Part shown: piece by piece, positions 20,640 through 32,454 of the stretch
Layout: each line of letters begins with the position of its first letter
Position numbering within the stretch: position 1 is the stretch's first letter
DNA from: Pelargonium tetragonum
Lineage: Eukaryota > Streptophyta > Magnoliopsida > Geraniales > Geraniaceae
Assembly: GCA_036897445.1 (NCBI GenBank)
Contig: JAYMTL010000149.1
Span: 1-47,402, forward strand
DNA length: 47,402 bases
Direction of reading: 5' to 3'
Notes under the pieces: model-generated
What the model was told of the DNA's origin: nothing
What the model saw: the letters and a program-made list of their open reading frames with translations, nothing else
Database searches by the model: none
Translations under genes and position numbers: made by a program

Positions 20640-23600
20640 TAAAAAGCCCATTTCTAATGTCTTATTTGCAAGACCTTACTTTATTATTTAGAATCTTCCT
20701 ATAGATAGAGTCAACATTTTCTATATTTTATTCTATGACTATGAAACCTATTTTTCGTTAATTGACCACAACGAAACTTAGATTTTAACTCACTTTTTTA
20801 TTCCAAGTATTTTACTATTCGATTTTCTTTGAAAAGCTAATACCTGCTCTTCCATTTGTATCCCTTTTCAAGTCCTATAAGTCTTGAGTTTGAGTCTTGT
20901 TGGTTACTTAAGTAAGTTCTCATGAGTGTTTGCTGTGCTTGGATCAAAAGGCTTGGATTACTATCTAATCAACCGCTTTAACTAAAAAAACGAAAATCCC
21001 GTGATCCTCGGGGCTCCTTTCTTCTCTAATCTAAGAACGGACCTCTACTAGACAGGGAAAAAGGTCTCTTAAAAGAAAGAAGTAGAAATATCAAGCTATG
21101 TCTCAATTTAGAAAAAATAGGATGTTAAAGTTTTTTGGCTATCGTCTAGGCTTAGTCTTGTATTCGAGTTCTTATAACTTTACTAAAAACCTTTCTATAT
21201 CTTTTCAATTTACCAAAAGTGTATAGAATCCTAAATTTTAGTTTCATTACTTTGTAAATAAAAAGTGACTTTTTAACAAGCTTCTCACTTCCAATAAATC
21301 TAAAGAAGGCCGCTCTATTCTACTTTAGAGGGATTTCCCTGTAAGATCCCAACAACAAAAAGAACTCAAGATTCTAGTGCAGTTTACTATAACGAATTTT
21401 GTAGAAGAACTTACCTGCCCTAAATCTTCGTTATAGTTAGAAAAAGGACTCCCTTAACTAAAAGGGAACCTCTTAAAAAAAGAAGATTAAGGAACAATTT
21501 ACACAAATAAAAAGAAACTGAGTACAAAATGGATTCATTACAAAAATAACAGAACTAATTATAAGGCAATTTCCGTGAACTAACACCTGAGTCAGTCTAT
21601 CCGGGTAGGTACATATTTTAGACTTTTATGCCCTTTTAAAAGGATCTTTTATAGCTCCTAAGAAAGTTTAGGAAACTCTATCTTTGTAAAACTTCTTAAA
21701 CTAGACCTAGGGAATTAGAGAAGCCTTTTGAATTCTCATGCTTAGTTTCAATTTAGCTTTTGAAAACAGAGGTACCCGGGGAACACCTGCTAATACTTAA
21801 AACTAGAGAAACCGCTTACCCAACCATTCAAATCAACTAAAGAATTTCCTGTAAAAGATAATATAAGATCAAAAGAATCAGGAATACAAAAGAAAGGAAA
21901 CAATGCCAATTCAATTATCTGCCGCTAGGGGTGCTTTATAGGTGGGGTTTTCCTAATTTACGCAGGGGTTCTACTGCATTTTTTGTTTGCTTAGAATTAA
22001 TAAAGAGTCGAAGGATTTAGCTTAACAACAAAGAGCTTCTTCCTATTAAGCTTATATAAGAAAGATTACCCAATAACCAAACTTATAATCTCACTAATAC
22101 AACAAAACACTAATCTAACTAATTGCTAGCTACAAACAATAAGAAGAAGAAGTAAGAAAGTTAACCCATTAAGACAATACCTAAAAGAACGCTCTAGCTA
22201 CAGTAAGAAAAGGAATACAGGTATAACTCTATCTACTAGCCTTAGCTCTTTCTATAAGTTAGTTTGAAGTAATAAAACTTCGCAGGCTTCTTTGTTCGTC
22301 GAGCTACATTTGACAACATCCCGCTCTAAACCAAAGTATGAAACTACGGATTTCTAAGGGTATTAGTACGGACCTATTAGTAGACTCAAAGAAATCCCTG
22401 ACAAAATTTTGGACGTAGAAACCTTAGTTTTTTCTTGAAATAGAGAGGCCCAGGATTCCTTAATTCAAAACTCTTACCCGAATTGCTAGAATTACCCCTT
22501 AATAAGTACAAAAGTGAGATTGAAAAACCTAAGGATATTTCAAGGCACTTTACTGTTTAGGACTACTTCCTTTTTCTTTTTTTTAGATGAGTCTCCCCCG
22601 CCCCTTATTGGATTTTATTCGGACAATTTTTTACACTTCAATTTCACATATAAAGAAGCCTCCTTCAAGCCAAACCTTTTTAGCTGCTTGGGACTCCATT
22701 TTAAGTTACTTATTAAAGCCATTCTAGTTTATGTGTAGTATAAGATTCTGAATTGAAAGGACTCCTCATAAGAGTTTAAAAAAGATTTTTGATGAGCTAT
22801 TCAGCAAGTCAAGAAGCTCCTGCTAAAAAGTCTCATTTTCTAATAGAATAAATACGGTAGTGTATAATATGAAATTCTGATTAACTTCACACGAGTCCAG
22901 GACCGTAAATAACTAAGCTTTCTTTTTTCTTTTGAAATCCTTTTTTAGGGGGAAGGAGCTTCTTTATTAAACAAAAAGTTCAATCTAGGTTAAGAATTTT
23001 CCTTTTATTCCAATTTAGATTTATGGTAGAAATCCTAGTCATGGTACTAAACAAGAGCTTTCAAGTCATTTCTTTTTTGAAGTCCTCTTTTTTATTTTAT
23101 ACTTAAAACAAAAAAGAACCCTTAATAAGGTAAAAAATCTTCCCTTCAGGGGAGGACCAACCCAAATACTTTTAAGAATTTCTAAAGAGCTAGTTGCTAA
23201 TGTTAATTCGACGGGGTTTTTCTAATCAAAAGGACCTATCTCTGACAAAAACTAAGGGTTAGGGTCTATAGTTAGCGCCCTTAGATTCTAGAGTCGTTAT
23301 AGAACTTTCCTTTCTCTTTTTTCCATTTCTTTCTAAATTGGAGACTGAGTTTTCTTAATATGCAATACGAGGAGTTGAGCCCTAATAAAACGAGTAGACT
23401 CTGTAAAATAAGCTAAAGACTCGCCTTAATAAATCAATCCAGAGCATTAAAGTGTTTTCTTTAAGTATCCGTCCTGAGCTAGTATAAAAGCATTTCTGCA
23501 TATAGTAACTCCAGAGTTTACAAAGGAGAGCCCGGGTTCCTAAATAAGGGAGCGATATAATCTTGACCTCGATACAAACAACAAAAGCAGATACCTAACC

Positions 23601-25040
23601 TAATAATGAATTTTAAGAAAGATTCTATGGCCTTTCTCGTGAGCTAAAACACAAATGCCCATTCACAGGATATTTATCTTAATTTTAATGCAGTTTTGAT
23701 TCTAAAAAAGTTATATCAGGTATCTTAAGGTAAACCTTTCAAGCTAATGATTCCAAAAAAGAAGTCGCATTCAGGATTACCTCGTGTATTACAAGTCCCG
23801 AACTCTTTTTACCGCTTCTATCTACAAATTTTAGACCCTAACAAAGCTAACAAAGATAGAGGGCCCTCTTATCTTAATAGAGTGCTTTTTCAGTCTGATG
23901 TAAAGTAGAGGGATGCTCTTATATTTTTTTTTACGCGATCTGCTATGAAAACAGGGTTCTTTTGAAATTCCAATTTGAGGATTTTAGGAGATGCTGTATT
24001 CTTATGATAGAAATCACCGACCAATAATTTACCTTGAAATATTGAGTAATCTTGATAAATACCGATATACGTAGAACTATTAACCTTACTTAACAGTCAG
24101 TGTAAGTATTCTCTCCTAAAAAAGCCGGCTTTCCTTGTTTTATAGGCTCAAACAAAAGTCCTATCAAAAAGATCAAGTGGTTACGCCCTTTATTTAAATG
24201 TGGATTTTTTTAATTAGACTTCTCTTTAACTCTAAACCCTATTCACTTTATAGATGCCTAAAAGACTTCCAGAAAAGACAGGAAGTTCCTGCTTAAATTT
24301 CTATTAGAGTCTTGTATACACCACTTTTTTTGAAATAAAACAGGAATTCTTGCGGGAAATCTAATATCAAGAAACCCCTTAAAAACCTAGTGTGCAATAC
24401 CGATAAAGATGCTAATCTCACTTTTGTTACTCCTTTTACGGGTCGTCCTATATTCAAATTTAATGAGGACTCCCGGATTATTCACCGCGGCAAGCTCGGC
24501 CTTTTTGAATTTTTCTTTTTTATAGAAACCTACGACTGAAAAAACTTTTTAAGGTAGCGAGCCCCCGTTATTCTTTACTCTGGTTCAAAGTTGCCTCCTA
24601 ATAAAAGAAATAAGCAGCTCCCGCAAGTCTAGGCTTGTAAAGGTAACCCTTATCTAGACTAAGAGTGTAAAGTGTTCCTAACAAGGAATCCGGATTCACT
24701 CCGGATAAATAAGGAGAATAAGTATAGCACTCTAAAACAAGGATAACATAAAAAAGCATTTCCTTTGTTTTGTCAATCTTTTTTCAATTTCTTAGTCCGA
24801 TAACTTGAAAACGAGTAGAACAAGAAGAGCAACTTCCTTTTGGCAAGACTCCCTTAAGACTCCAAAGCTACCTTAAAGGATAGTAAACAAAGCTCTCTGT
24901 TAAAGAGTTTCCCTCTTGGAGTTTTTTAGTTTGGGGTTCCTCTTTTTTTAGGCTACAGAGAAGATAGAGCCTTATAAAGATTAGAAAGGGGTTTAGCTCT
25001 GTTAACTAGATCAGGGACCACAAGAAAGTAGACAACCTAC
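20640..25040. other. gene-free stretch, 20.6-25.0 kb
   Basis: No recognisable gene. A 74-codon + frame at 22514-22738 is phenylalanine-rich and featureless. One R1 copy is visible at 21845-21955. Near 22190-22240 a CTAGCTACAG and ACAGGTATAACTC pair resembles part B of the AAG-rich module, but the rest does not follow. Otherwise the text is AT-rich spacer. Confidence 0.6.
21845..21955 (+). repeat. degenerate repeat R1, copy J
   Basis: TTTCCTGTAAAAGA, then AGATCAAA, CAGGAATACAAAAGAAAGG, CAATGCCAA and ATTATCTGCC. It is close to the 33440-33560 copy (AGGAATACGAAAGAAAG, then TTATCTGC). The order of AGATCAAA and GGAATAC differs from copy B, which suggests internal duplication or rearrangement. Confidence 0.6.
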
Positions 25041-25054
25041 CGTAGGATATCCCT

Positions 25055-25550
25055 ATACTCCCAATACAGATAAGAGGGAGAAAAAGTAGTAGAACAAGGA
25101 AGACTTTCACTTCCGTAACTCCTTACTTAAGACTAATAGGAAGACTAACTACAATAACAATTCAAGAGCTCCCTTCCTGCTTCCTCTATTGAATAAATAT
25201 AAGAAGAGCTCCTATGTTCCCCCTCTTCCTTTTACCTCTCTAACTCTCCTAACCCTAGTACAAACAAGAAGACAAGGAATACAGAATCTCAAAAAAGTAA
25301 GTCAGAAGAAATTAAAAAGGAGTATAAGATTGGTGGGCGTATACAGGTACACTAAAAAGACTATAATACAAAAACTCAAAGCTACAAACAAGAAGAATAA
25401 TCCAGAGAATACAAGTAAGACATTAGCTACAGGTACAGCTCCTAATCAAATACAGAAGAAGATCCTAGCTATAGGTATAAGAGCTCTAGTTCTCAAGAAG
25501 AAGGGTATAGCTCAGGGGTTCGAGTTTCGAGTGAGGAAATTTTTTATTAG
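25055..25550 (+). repeat. AAG-rich module (parts A and B), copy 1
   Basis: It begins with CTATACTCCCAATACAGATA, matching ATCTATACTGCCAATACA near 32464. It then carries part B: tracts of AAGAAG and ACAAGAAG broken by GCTACAGGTACAGCTCCTAA and CTATAGGTATA. Related part B text lies at 35740-35930 (GCAGGTACATA, TGCTCCTAATC) and 36855-36960 (AAGGGTATAGCTC, TGCTCCTAAGAAG). Part B resembles a decayed short-period repeat of mixed AAG and GCTACAGGTATAGCTCC words. The longest open frame of the window lies inside. Confidence 0.65.
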
Positions 25551-25557
25551 GTATTAA
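25189..25557 (+). CDS. 122-codon open frame, probably not a gene
   Basis: This is the longest open frame in the window, but I do not recognise the protein. It would start at TTG, and no methionine codon occurs inside it, so no ATG start is available. The predicted product is very basic: 21 lysines and 9 arginines against only 2 glutamates and no aspartates. It is low in complexity, with short echoes such as LATGTAP and LAIGIRALVLKKKGIA, and has no signal peptide or membrane segment. The frame stays open because the AAG-rich, stop-poor module B lies under it; related modules at 35.8 and 36.9 kb give similar Lys/Thr/Ala-rich strings broken by stops. A decayed or lineage-specific basic protein cannot be excluded. 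Confidence 0.12.
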   Translation: MNKYKKSSYVPPLPFTSLTLLTLVQTRRQGIQNLKKVSQKKLKRSIRLVGVYRYTKKTIIQKLKATNKKNNPENTSKTLATGTAPNQIQKKILAIGIRALVLKKKGIAQGFEFRVRKFFIRY

Positions 25558-25559
25558 GA

Positions 25560-27600
25560 AAGAAAATCCGGAAAATGTAGAAAGAGATTTTTTTCTTGTT
25601 TCTAAAAAATGAGTTATATCCCTATATAGAATGCTTTTTTTTATTTATAACCCGTACTTTTTTTAATCTACCCCCAAGTCCTTGAGAACTAGCCTAGGCC
25701 TTTTAGAAAAAAGGGTTCTTTTCACTATTTAAGTATTGTCATTTATAATACTGAATATTTGGTAAATCAAAAACTAAAATTTTTCGGTATATAATACGCA
25801 AAGGTATTTCACGTAATAAACATCTTCAAATGTATGGAATTTATAGATATAGATCACGCATGCTTTCTATAAAAAAAATTCTCCATGGTTATGTCCGTGG
25901 GATCTTTTATCAAGTTATCTTTAATACCTGGTACGAAACCTTTAGTTTTGGGTATCTTAAAAAAGAACTTTAACTTTTAACAGCGTCACCTATAGATTAT
26001 ACTTTCTGGATCTTTTTTTTAACAAGACTCTTCGTGGGATGTCCAGTCTAATTACTCCAATGAAACCCTTTCGCAATAGAAAATTCCATTTCCAGCTTAG
26101 TATTCCTTAATAGCTCTAGATTATCCGCGCCGCCGGCCTGCCGTCCCCTAACAACTACAAAGGAAGTGCTGCTAAGTAGGTCCACGTAATCCGTTAAATG
26201 GGCTTTTTTTTTTACAGGCAATGCACTAGTTTAAATTCCTGTTAATTAGTCCCGTATTTTTGTATTGTAAATGGGACATGGATTCTATATAAAGTGAAAC
26301 TGTCATTAAAGAATAGAATAAATAAGAGTGAAATTCCCTTTTACTACATGCACTATCTAAGATTATCCTCTTTCTTTAGTGCACCCCTTTTAGCTCACTA
26401 CAAGAGGAATTTTCGTCTTGACTTGAAAAGGCTCTTATAGTTATTAGGTCCTTGTCCAGATTAAGGATACAAAAAAACTATGTATCTATGTAGAAATGAC
26501 CAGAGCTTAACTTGCTATTTGTAGTATTTTACTAGTTTGCTTTTTATGGTAAAATAAAGATTTGCTTACTCCTCTTCTACCTGGAGATGCCGAATTTGAA
26601 ATATATATATTATCAGGTTTGGTTTATCCAAAGAATTGAAAAGGTGCATCCCAAAACTATAAGAAAGACTTCCAAATTTAGATATAACTTAATCCTTAAT
26701 TTCATGTCGATAGTTTTTATACTCGATGCTAAGAGGCCCCCTCTTTGGCTTATACAAAAGGAATCTAGATCCGCGTAAAAGCGGGCGTTATGTAAGTAAA
26801 TTTTCCTAAGATCCTAATAAAGGGTCCCCTTAGGTTGTTTTGTAGTTTTAAAAAGGAGTCCTTAATTAAATTAACACACGAACAATCTAAAACTAAAAGT
26901 CAAGAGTTTTGTATGTACGTAGTATGAAACTTAGCCGTGAATAAAAGAAAAGGATACGAACAAAAAGAAATTGTACATACCCGACTTAGAGAGTCTGACT
27001 TTTTTAGAAGACCTGGGTGTCATAGTTTCAAAAGCTACTAGTATGAAAAACTACACGGACTTCTTTGGCAAAAACTTTCAGTCTTAGGCTCTAACGGGCT
27101 GAGTGCTCTCACTATTCAAGATGCTTGTACTAGATCCGGTAAATCAAGAAAAATGACTTGAATCCTTATCAAACACTGGCTACTACTTACTATCGTCAAA
27201 GTCTTTTTAGTCCTTGTACAAGACTTGGATATACCACGGGCTTTTTTTGCTAGACTTTCTTTTCAATTCCGCAAGAATAATTAAGAGCTCTTTTACAAAC
27301 AGGGACGCAACTCGAGTTTTTTAGTAAAGGAAGAACTTCCCGTGAGTCTCACATAATTATAAATCACAAGCGCAGGTATACAAGGAGTCCCTCTATAAGC
27401 TAAAATTCTGTGTTTTAACAGATGCTTTATCATACAAAATTTAGTGACCCATGAATGAAAATAGGTTGAAACGGATACTCTCTTAAACCCGAATCTACGG
27501 ATCTTTCAATACATTCTACAGTAACTCCTATGCTATACCTAGGAAAGATAACCCAAAAGAAGCTCTGGAGGCTCTAAGAGCAACCCCTTCAAGAAATCGA
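25560..27600. other. gene-free stretch, 25.6-27.6 kb
   Basis: AT-rich spacer without recognisable genes or repeat copies. Notable points are a very GC-rich patch at 26125-26148 and a ten-base T run at 26204-26213. A 63-codon + frame at 26587-26778 has no family features. Confidence 0.6.
26125..26148. other. 24-base GC spike
   Basis: CCGCGCCGCCGGCC runs into TGCCGTCCCC: 22 of 24 bases are G or C in DNA that averages well under half. It is the sharpest GC patch I noticed. No stem is obvious beyond short GCCGGC pairing. Confidence 0.65.
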
Positions 27601-27659
27601 GTACTTACTAAAGCAAAAACTCGCAAGGGTTTAGAGATGAAAGAGACCGCTGCTAAATT

Positions 27660-27900
27660 TTATACCCAGGATTTCCTTTATCTGCTGTTTAGGTACTCAG
27701 TTAGGATTCCCCTATTAGACCCATTCATTATTGCGTACTTTTGATCTATCTATTTTGAATTAATTGCTTACTTTAAGCTTGACCTTAAACCCTCCCACCG
27801 GGGCTTACTCTACCCCTAGACTATGGCTCTTTATTAACTTAACCCAGGAAACCTCTTTGCCAAGAAATGAAAGATAGTAAAACGGACTTTATTTAAATAG
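27660..27900 (+). repeat. degenerate repeat unit segment, copy G (R1 end to R2)
   Basis: TTTATCTGCTGTTTAGGT at 27677-27694 is an exact 18-base match to 33521-33538. Both copies then continue collinearly through a CTATC/ATTTTGAA block, GCTTACTTTA or TCTTACTTTA, a CC-rich stretch, and R2 (AACCCAGGAAACC here, AACTGGAAACCC there). The distance from the 18-mer to R2 is about 164 bases here and 146 in the other copy. Confidence 0.75.
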
Positions 27901-27990
27901 AAACCTTCCTACAACTCCTACTATAATAGAACCTTCAAACCAAAGTCTTCCTATTCAACAAAAGAGGCTGGCTTATAAATTGACTCTAGA

Positions 27991-28066
27991 AAAGTCTGAC
28001 CTTTGATCTATAAACCTATAGCTACTGGAAACCCGACATATTCAGGAAAGTGAAGGCTCGAATCCC
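27991..28066 (+). repeat. degenerate repeat R5, copy 2
   Basis: Partner of 5-84: TGACCTTTGATCTATAA, ACTGGAAACCC, GACATATTCAGG and GGCTCGAATCCC. It has extra bases between the first two blocks relative to copy 1. Confidence 0.65.
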
Positions 28067-28267
28067 AATAAACTTTACTTTCACTATTCAACCTTTTTAT
28101 TGCCTATTTTTACCAAATTTCTTACTTTTAGATTTAGGCCTACTTTCCACTTACTTTAAAATAATAGACCTTATCCCACCTAGACTGGACTTTCTACTTA
28201 CACTGACCAAGAAAACCCGACTTCAGTTTAAAGGAACCCCTCGGAATCTCTCTAAGGAGAAAAGAAA

Positions 28268-28300
28268 GCCTTGTTTATCTAGTTATTAAAAAACCTTAAT
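28268..28300 (+). repeat. degenerate repeat R9, forward copy
   Basis: CCTTGTTTATCTAGTTAT, then AAAAAACCTTAAT, corresponds to the complement of the reversed R9 copies (CCCTGTCTATCTAGTTAT, GAAACTCTATTAA). A weaker echo lies near 19175-19205. Confidence 0.55.
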
Positions 28301-28808
28301 ACGAAGCCCTGGAACTAAAAAGGAACAAACTCAATTTCACATCGGAAAAGGAAATTTGTATTGCTTAGGAAAAAAGTTTAGTTACTATAAATTCTATCCG
28401 GTTATCCTCAAGGGTTTATTTGGGACTCTTATAATCCAAGATTTCCTCTGTTTCTCTTGATTGACTTACTTTACCGAACAGACTCTGGAGATTTGTTAAC
28501 TTTCTAAAGCCCTTACTGACTGATATCCCGGTTTTAGAGAACTCGGCTAAACCTAACTTTGAAACACCTGCTAAAGGCTTTTCTATCTTCCATATAGACT
28601 CTAGAACGGATACCCGTCAAACCCCACTTACTTATATCTACCTCTGGGGAATCCTAATAAAGCTTAATAGAGTCTCCTTTCCTTTCACTAGAGCCTCTCT
28701 GAATCTAAAAAAAGGATACCGCCTTTCTATAAGAAACCCAATATTCCGCCTATTCAACAAAAGGAGACTTCCTTAGAAATAGCTCCTGCGATCCCCTTTT
28801 CAATTTCC

Positions 28809-28890
28809 TTAGGACTTTCCTACTGAGAAAACCAGAATACAGAAACAGTCTTCTCAATCTTCAAACCTTTCGGGCTGAGAGCTATACCTG
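28809..28890 (+). repeat. degenerate repeats R1 and R10, forward copy
   Basis: ACTTTCCTACTGAGAAAACC and AGAATACAGAAACAGTC follow copy B of R1 (ACTTTCCTGTCAAAGAAACC, GGAATACAGATCAAA, CAGTC). R10 follows: TTCTCAATCTT, CCTTTC and the exact 14-mer CTGAGAGCTATACC shared with the reversed copy at 8969-8982. Confidence 0.75.
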
Positions 28891-29814
28891 AAAAACTACC
28901 TACCCCGCCTACTCTTTTTATTTTAGTACAAATTTTGTTTACTTGATAGACTGACTCTGAATATCCCAATTATACACTCTTGATCCTAGATAGAACCTTC
29001 GACTTCTTTTTCAGAGAGTTCGCACTCCTGCTCTAAAGCCTTGACTTTGACCAAAAAAGAAATGACTACGTATAAACTAGCTTCTCAAAAAAGACTAGGG
29101 GACCCTTCCAACTTTGTTTCATTCCTGTTCAGTTCAGTAAAAAGTCAAATTCAAAAAGAGCGAAATAAGAGACTTTTTTAGTAATCTCGTTTAAGCTTTC
29201 TTCCATATCCCTTTGGTTAGCTTAGAGTACTCTTAAGTAACCTCCAAAAGGTTCTCTATGCCAATAAATAAAGGAGACGCACACTTATGAAGTACAGGGC
29301 TCAACATTCATAAAATTCTAGCCAGGAGTCCCTTTATGTTCAAACCCAGGATATAGTGTATAAATTTATACTAGAAGTTCCCCCTAATTGACCCGTGTAA
29401 AATGTATAGCCTCGTACTCTTGTCTAGAACAATCTGCGCAACGCTCATAATCTAGATTTTCATTATGCGAAAGGCCCGTATTTTAGGTAATTTGAAGTTC
29501 AGAACTTGCTGATGCAGCAAATTTTCAAGTTAGTTAGCTATTAGGGACCCCAGGTTTGAGCAGACTCTTCTTGAACCTTAAATACCGGAAACATCTTACT
29601 AGAGTTCTTTGGAGAAAAGGAACCTCTGAACTCTATTAACCCGAAACCCAGGAAATGCAGATACCTCCTTACTCCTTCTTTTCTTTCGAACGAATTTGTT
29701 TAGCTAAGCAGCTAACCTAGAGTACCTGATAACAGGAAAAACCCATACTCAACTCTCTTTTGCAAAACCCGCTCCTTCTAAAAAGCCAGAGTTTCTTTCT
29801 CAAAACCCTAAGAC

Positions 29815-29880
29815 CTTAAACCTGAAAACTTCTTCACAAATACAAAGAAAAGAAAGAGAGTCAAACTGATAGATTTTTCT
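29815..29880 (+). repeat. degenerate repeat R2, forward copy
   Basis: CCTTAAACCTGAAAACTTC, TTCACAAATACAAAGAAA and GTCAAACTGATAGATTT follow the 18772 copy in order over about 65 bases. Confidence 0.65.
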
Positions 29881-30582
29881 ATTACGTAGCCCCGTATCTT
29901 CAGAGTCTTCTAAAACTACTGCTTATCTTAGGCATACCCCTACACCTTTCTTAAGACTCAAAAACTGGAAACACTAAAACCTTCTTACCAAAATCTATAT
30001 GCATACCCATTTTCTTTAGCAAGACACCCCTTTACTATAAGCTCCATTACTCCGCAGTTGTATCTTTATTTGTAAGACCCGCTTTCTCTACCCCTCAAAT
30101 GTGACTCTGATCTGCTATTTCAGAGATTCAGGGCTGACTTTTAATAAAAAAACAACTCAATAAAAAGATTTTCCCTGTTTACCTAAGGACCTTCCTAAAT
30201 CTAAAAGAAGACTTTGAATTGATCCTACTTTTTGACTAGTTATTGACTCCTAGGAAATCTTGACTAATGCTCCCTCGAGATTCTAGAGTTTTCAAATTTC
30301 CACTATGGTAAAACTTCACAAAACGCTTTAAGGGAAAGCCTCTCCTTCTTTTTATACATCTCATCTTGTCACTCTCTATCCTAAAACGAAGGAAAACTGC
30401 CTTAGTTAGTATATACTTAATGAAATGAAAAGGAATCCTAACAAGTCAGCTCACCAACCTCCCTTCAAAGTTTTACTAATTGATTTGAAAGACCTTTTTT
30501 TAGCGTTGGAGAATCAAGATTTACTACGTTTTATGAAATCTGCTTACCTTACTTAGAAATGACCTGCCTATAAAGAAAAGAT

Positions 30583-30800
30583 CTGTCCGGTGAATCCCTA
30601 AACGAAAGACTTTGTTTATCGAAAGACCGGGCTACACCTTACGCGGAAACTACGGAGTTCCTCTTATAATGAATCAAAGACTTTCCTGTCAAAGAAACCA
30701 GGAATACAGATCAAATCAAACAGTCCCGATGTTACTAACTAGAATATCAAATATCTTGAGTTCTGGTACTTTTTAACCGGGTACCTATTCAACCTATTTA
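30583..30800 (+). repeat. degenerate repeat R1, long copy B
   Basis: This is one of the best-preserved long copies. It runs through CTGTCCGGTGAATCCC, TTTATCGAAAGACC, GCGGAAACT, TAATGAATCAAAGAC, TTTCCTGTCAAAGAAACC, GGAATACAGATCAAATCAAA and CTAGAATATC to CGGGTACC. The first half matches 17291 onwards. TAATGAATCAA and the region around TTTCCTGT also match 32097-32115. The tail (ATTCAACCTATTTAGC, TTTAGCGCCTCTTTTA) resembles 35488-35520 and, briefly, 17814. Confidence 0.8.
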
Positions 30801-31829
30801 GCTTTAGCGCCTCTTTTACTTTACTAGGTTTCTTTTGATTTACTTGCTTTCAACCTACCCCTTACCTACTTCTGGAAAGCCTGAGTCTGAATACCCTACT
30901 CTTATCTTTTCTTGTACACTCTAAAATTGAGGAAACCCTAACAAGAATCCACCGACCCCTTGACTTTGACCTAGAATACCCAAAACAGAGCTTATACAAG
31001 AGTTTATAAGGAACCCAGTCTCGTAAAGCAGCTTAATAGAAGTTGTACCCGATAAGCGGGAACCCCAAGCTCTTTCTATGTCGTTTTACAGGAAACACAT
31101 TCCTTTCAAATAATCAAATAAAATGGGGAATTCAGTAAAACAAAACTAGAACTAATAGAACGGACTGGGAGATGGAGATAAGAAAAAACCCCTTTAGCAT
31201 TAGCATAGGCAGCTAATTGAAACAAAGGAACAGAGGGAGCAAACGATTGACGAATAGTCAAAGCTAAGAAAGGCATATTTATTCAAACCCCTTTTTCTTT
31301 ATATCTAAAATCCTCCTGTTTCGAGACTCAGTACATTGGCCTACTTGACATATTTAGAAATGAACAGGTTCTCAAAAGCACTTTTATAGGATTAGGTCAG
31401 AAATTAGGAAATCAATCTCCTTATCAGAATCGACTAAAATCCCAAGAACTAGACCTCTGACTTTCTCGTTCTACTCTACAATCCTTGCTGACTTGTCTAG
31501 CTAGCATATGCATATCAAGGAGTGCCTACTAATAGGAAACCCCCGTTTATCGATCAAAGAAAAACGAAACCTTCTCAAAACTCTAGCTACAGGAACCCCT
31601 CGAGTCTTTATCTACTTGCTACATAAATCGCCCCGAGGTTTCAAGTCAAAACTAATTACCCTGGACTCTCTCAAACTCACAGCGCAATAGAGACTATCTA
31701 TCCTTGGAACTTACCTTACTCTAGAGCTAAGAATCTCCCCCTCTCTAATGAAATAGCAGCTACTGAATTAGATTTCATTAACGAAAGACTGTCAATAAAG
31801 ATAGATAAAGAATCTTTTCAAATTATAAA

Positions 31830-31895
31830 GGAAGACAGGTCAACTAAAACAGTATCGAACTATCTGGCCAGAATGTCTACAATGTCAAATATCAC
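31830..31895 (+). repeat. degenerate repeat R1, copy M
   Basis: GACAGGTCAACTAAAACAGT, CGAACTATCTGGCC, AGAATGTC and a second AATGTCAAAT word. CGAACTATCT is shared with the reversed copy at 8655-8735, placing the two in one subfamily. Confidence 0.6.
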
Positions 31896-31999
31896 CTACT
31901 AACGATCGCCAATAACAAGAATTAGTATCTATATAACCTCTTTCACTTTCCTTTGCTAATGAACGTCTCACAACCCCTTCTTAGTATTCTACCCTAAAA

Positions 32000-32220
32000 G
32001 AAATTGGAAACCTAACTCAAACTAAAGAAAACCCAAGCCTTTATCTGCTTGCTACAAGACTCATCCCAAATGCAAGAATACGAAGAAATCCTTTTGTAAT
32101 GAATCAATTTCCTGTAGAACCTAAGAATCTAATAAAAAACCCGGTTAAGGATCAAATGAAACAATGCTAAATTATCTAAAATGCTCTTTTTATGCCCTTG
32201 GGGTAGCTCGTAAGGTGTGT
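32000..32220 (+). repeat. degenerate repeat R1, long copy C
   Basis: TTTATCTGCTTGCTAC (echoed at 31607 as TTTATCTACTTGCTAC), TTGTAATGAATCAA, TTTCCTGTAGAACC, GGATCAAATGAAACAATGC, AATTATCTAAAATGCTC and GTAGCTCGTAAGGTG. Its end is closest to 17480-17524. Confidence 0.75.
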
Positions 32221-32454
32221 TTTATGTGACTGATTTCACACCCGTTCAAACGCATTCTAGCGTATCTTTACTTTCGAACATCTTTTACTACAGATAACAG
32301 AAGATCAGATTCACTCCTGTTAATTTGTTAATATCCCATCAAGCTAGGTAAACCCCAGAAAGAAAACACTACTACTAGAGTTTCTCTTTGATTACCTTAC
32401 GTAACACCTTCACTTCCCGTAGCTAAAAAAGAGAGAATACCGGGAAGTCTTCAC

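Larger units (their letters stand above)
17280..20640. other. first dense C-rich forward repeat block
   Basis: The + strand turns C-rich. Several family copies lie in forward orientation: the long R1 copy at 17291-17530, R3 at 18094, R4 at 18306, R2 at 18772, R8 at 18874, a near-identical segment at 19846 and another R1 at 20533. Between copies the text has the same word content but cannot be aligned by eye. No gene is recognisable; frames of 62-64 codons are shadows of spacer. Confidence 0.65.
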
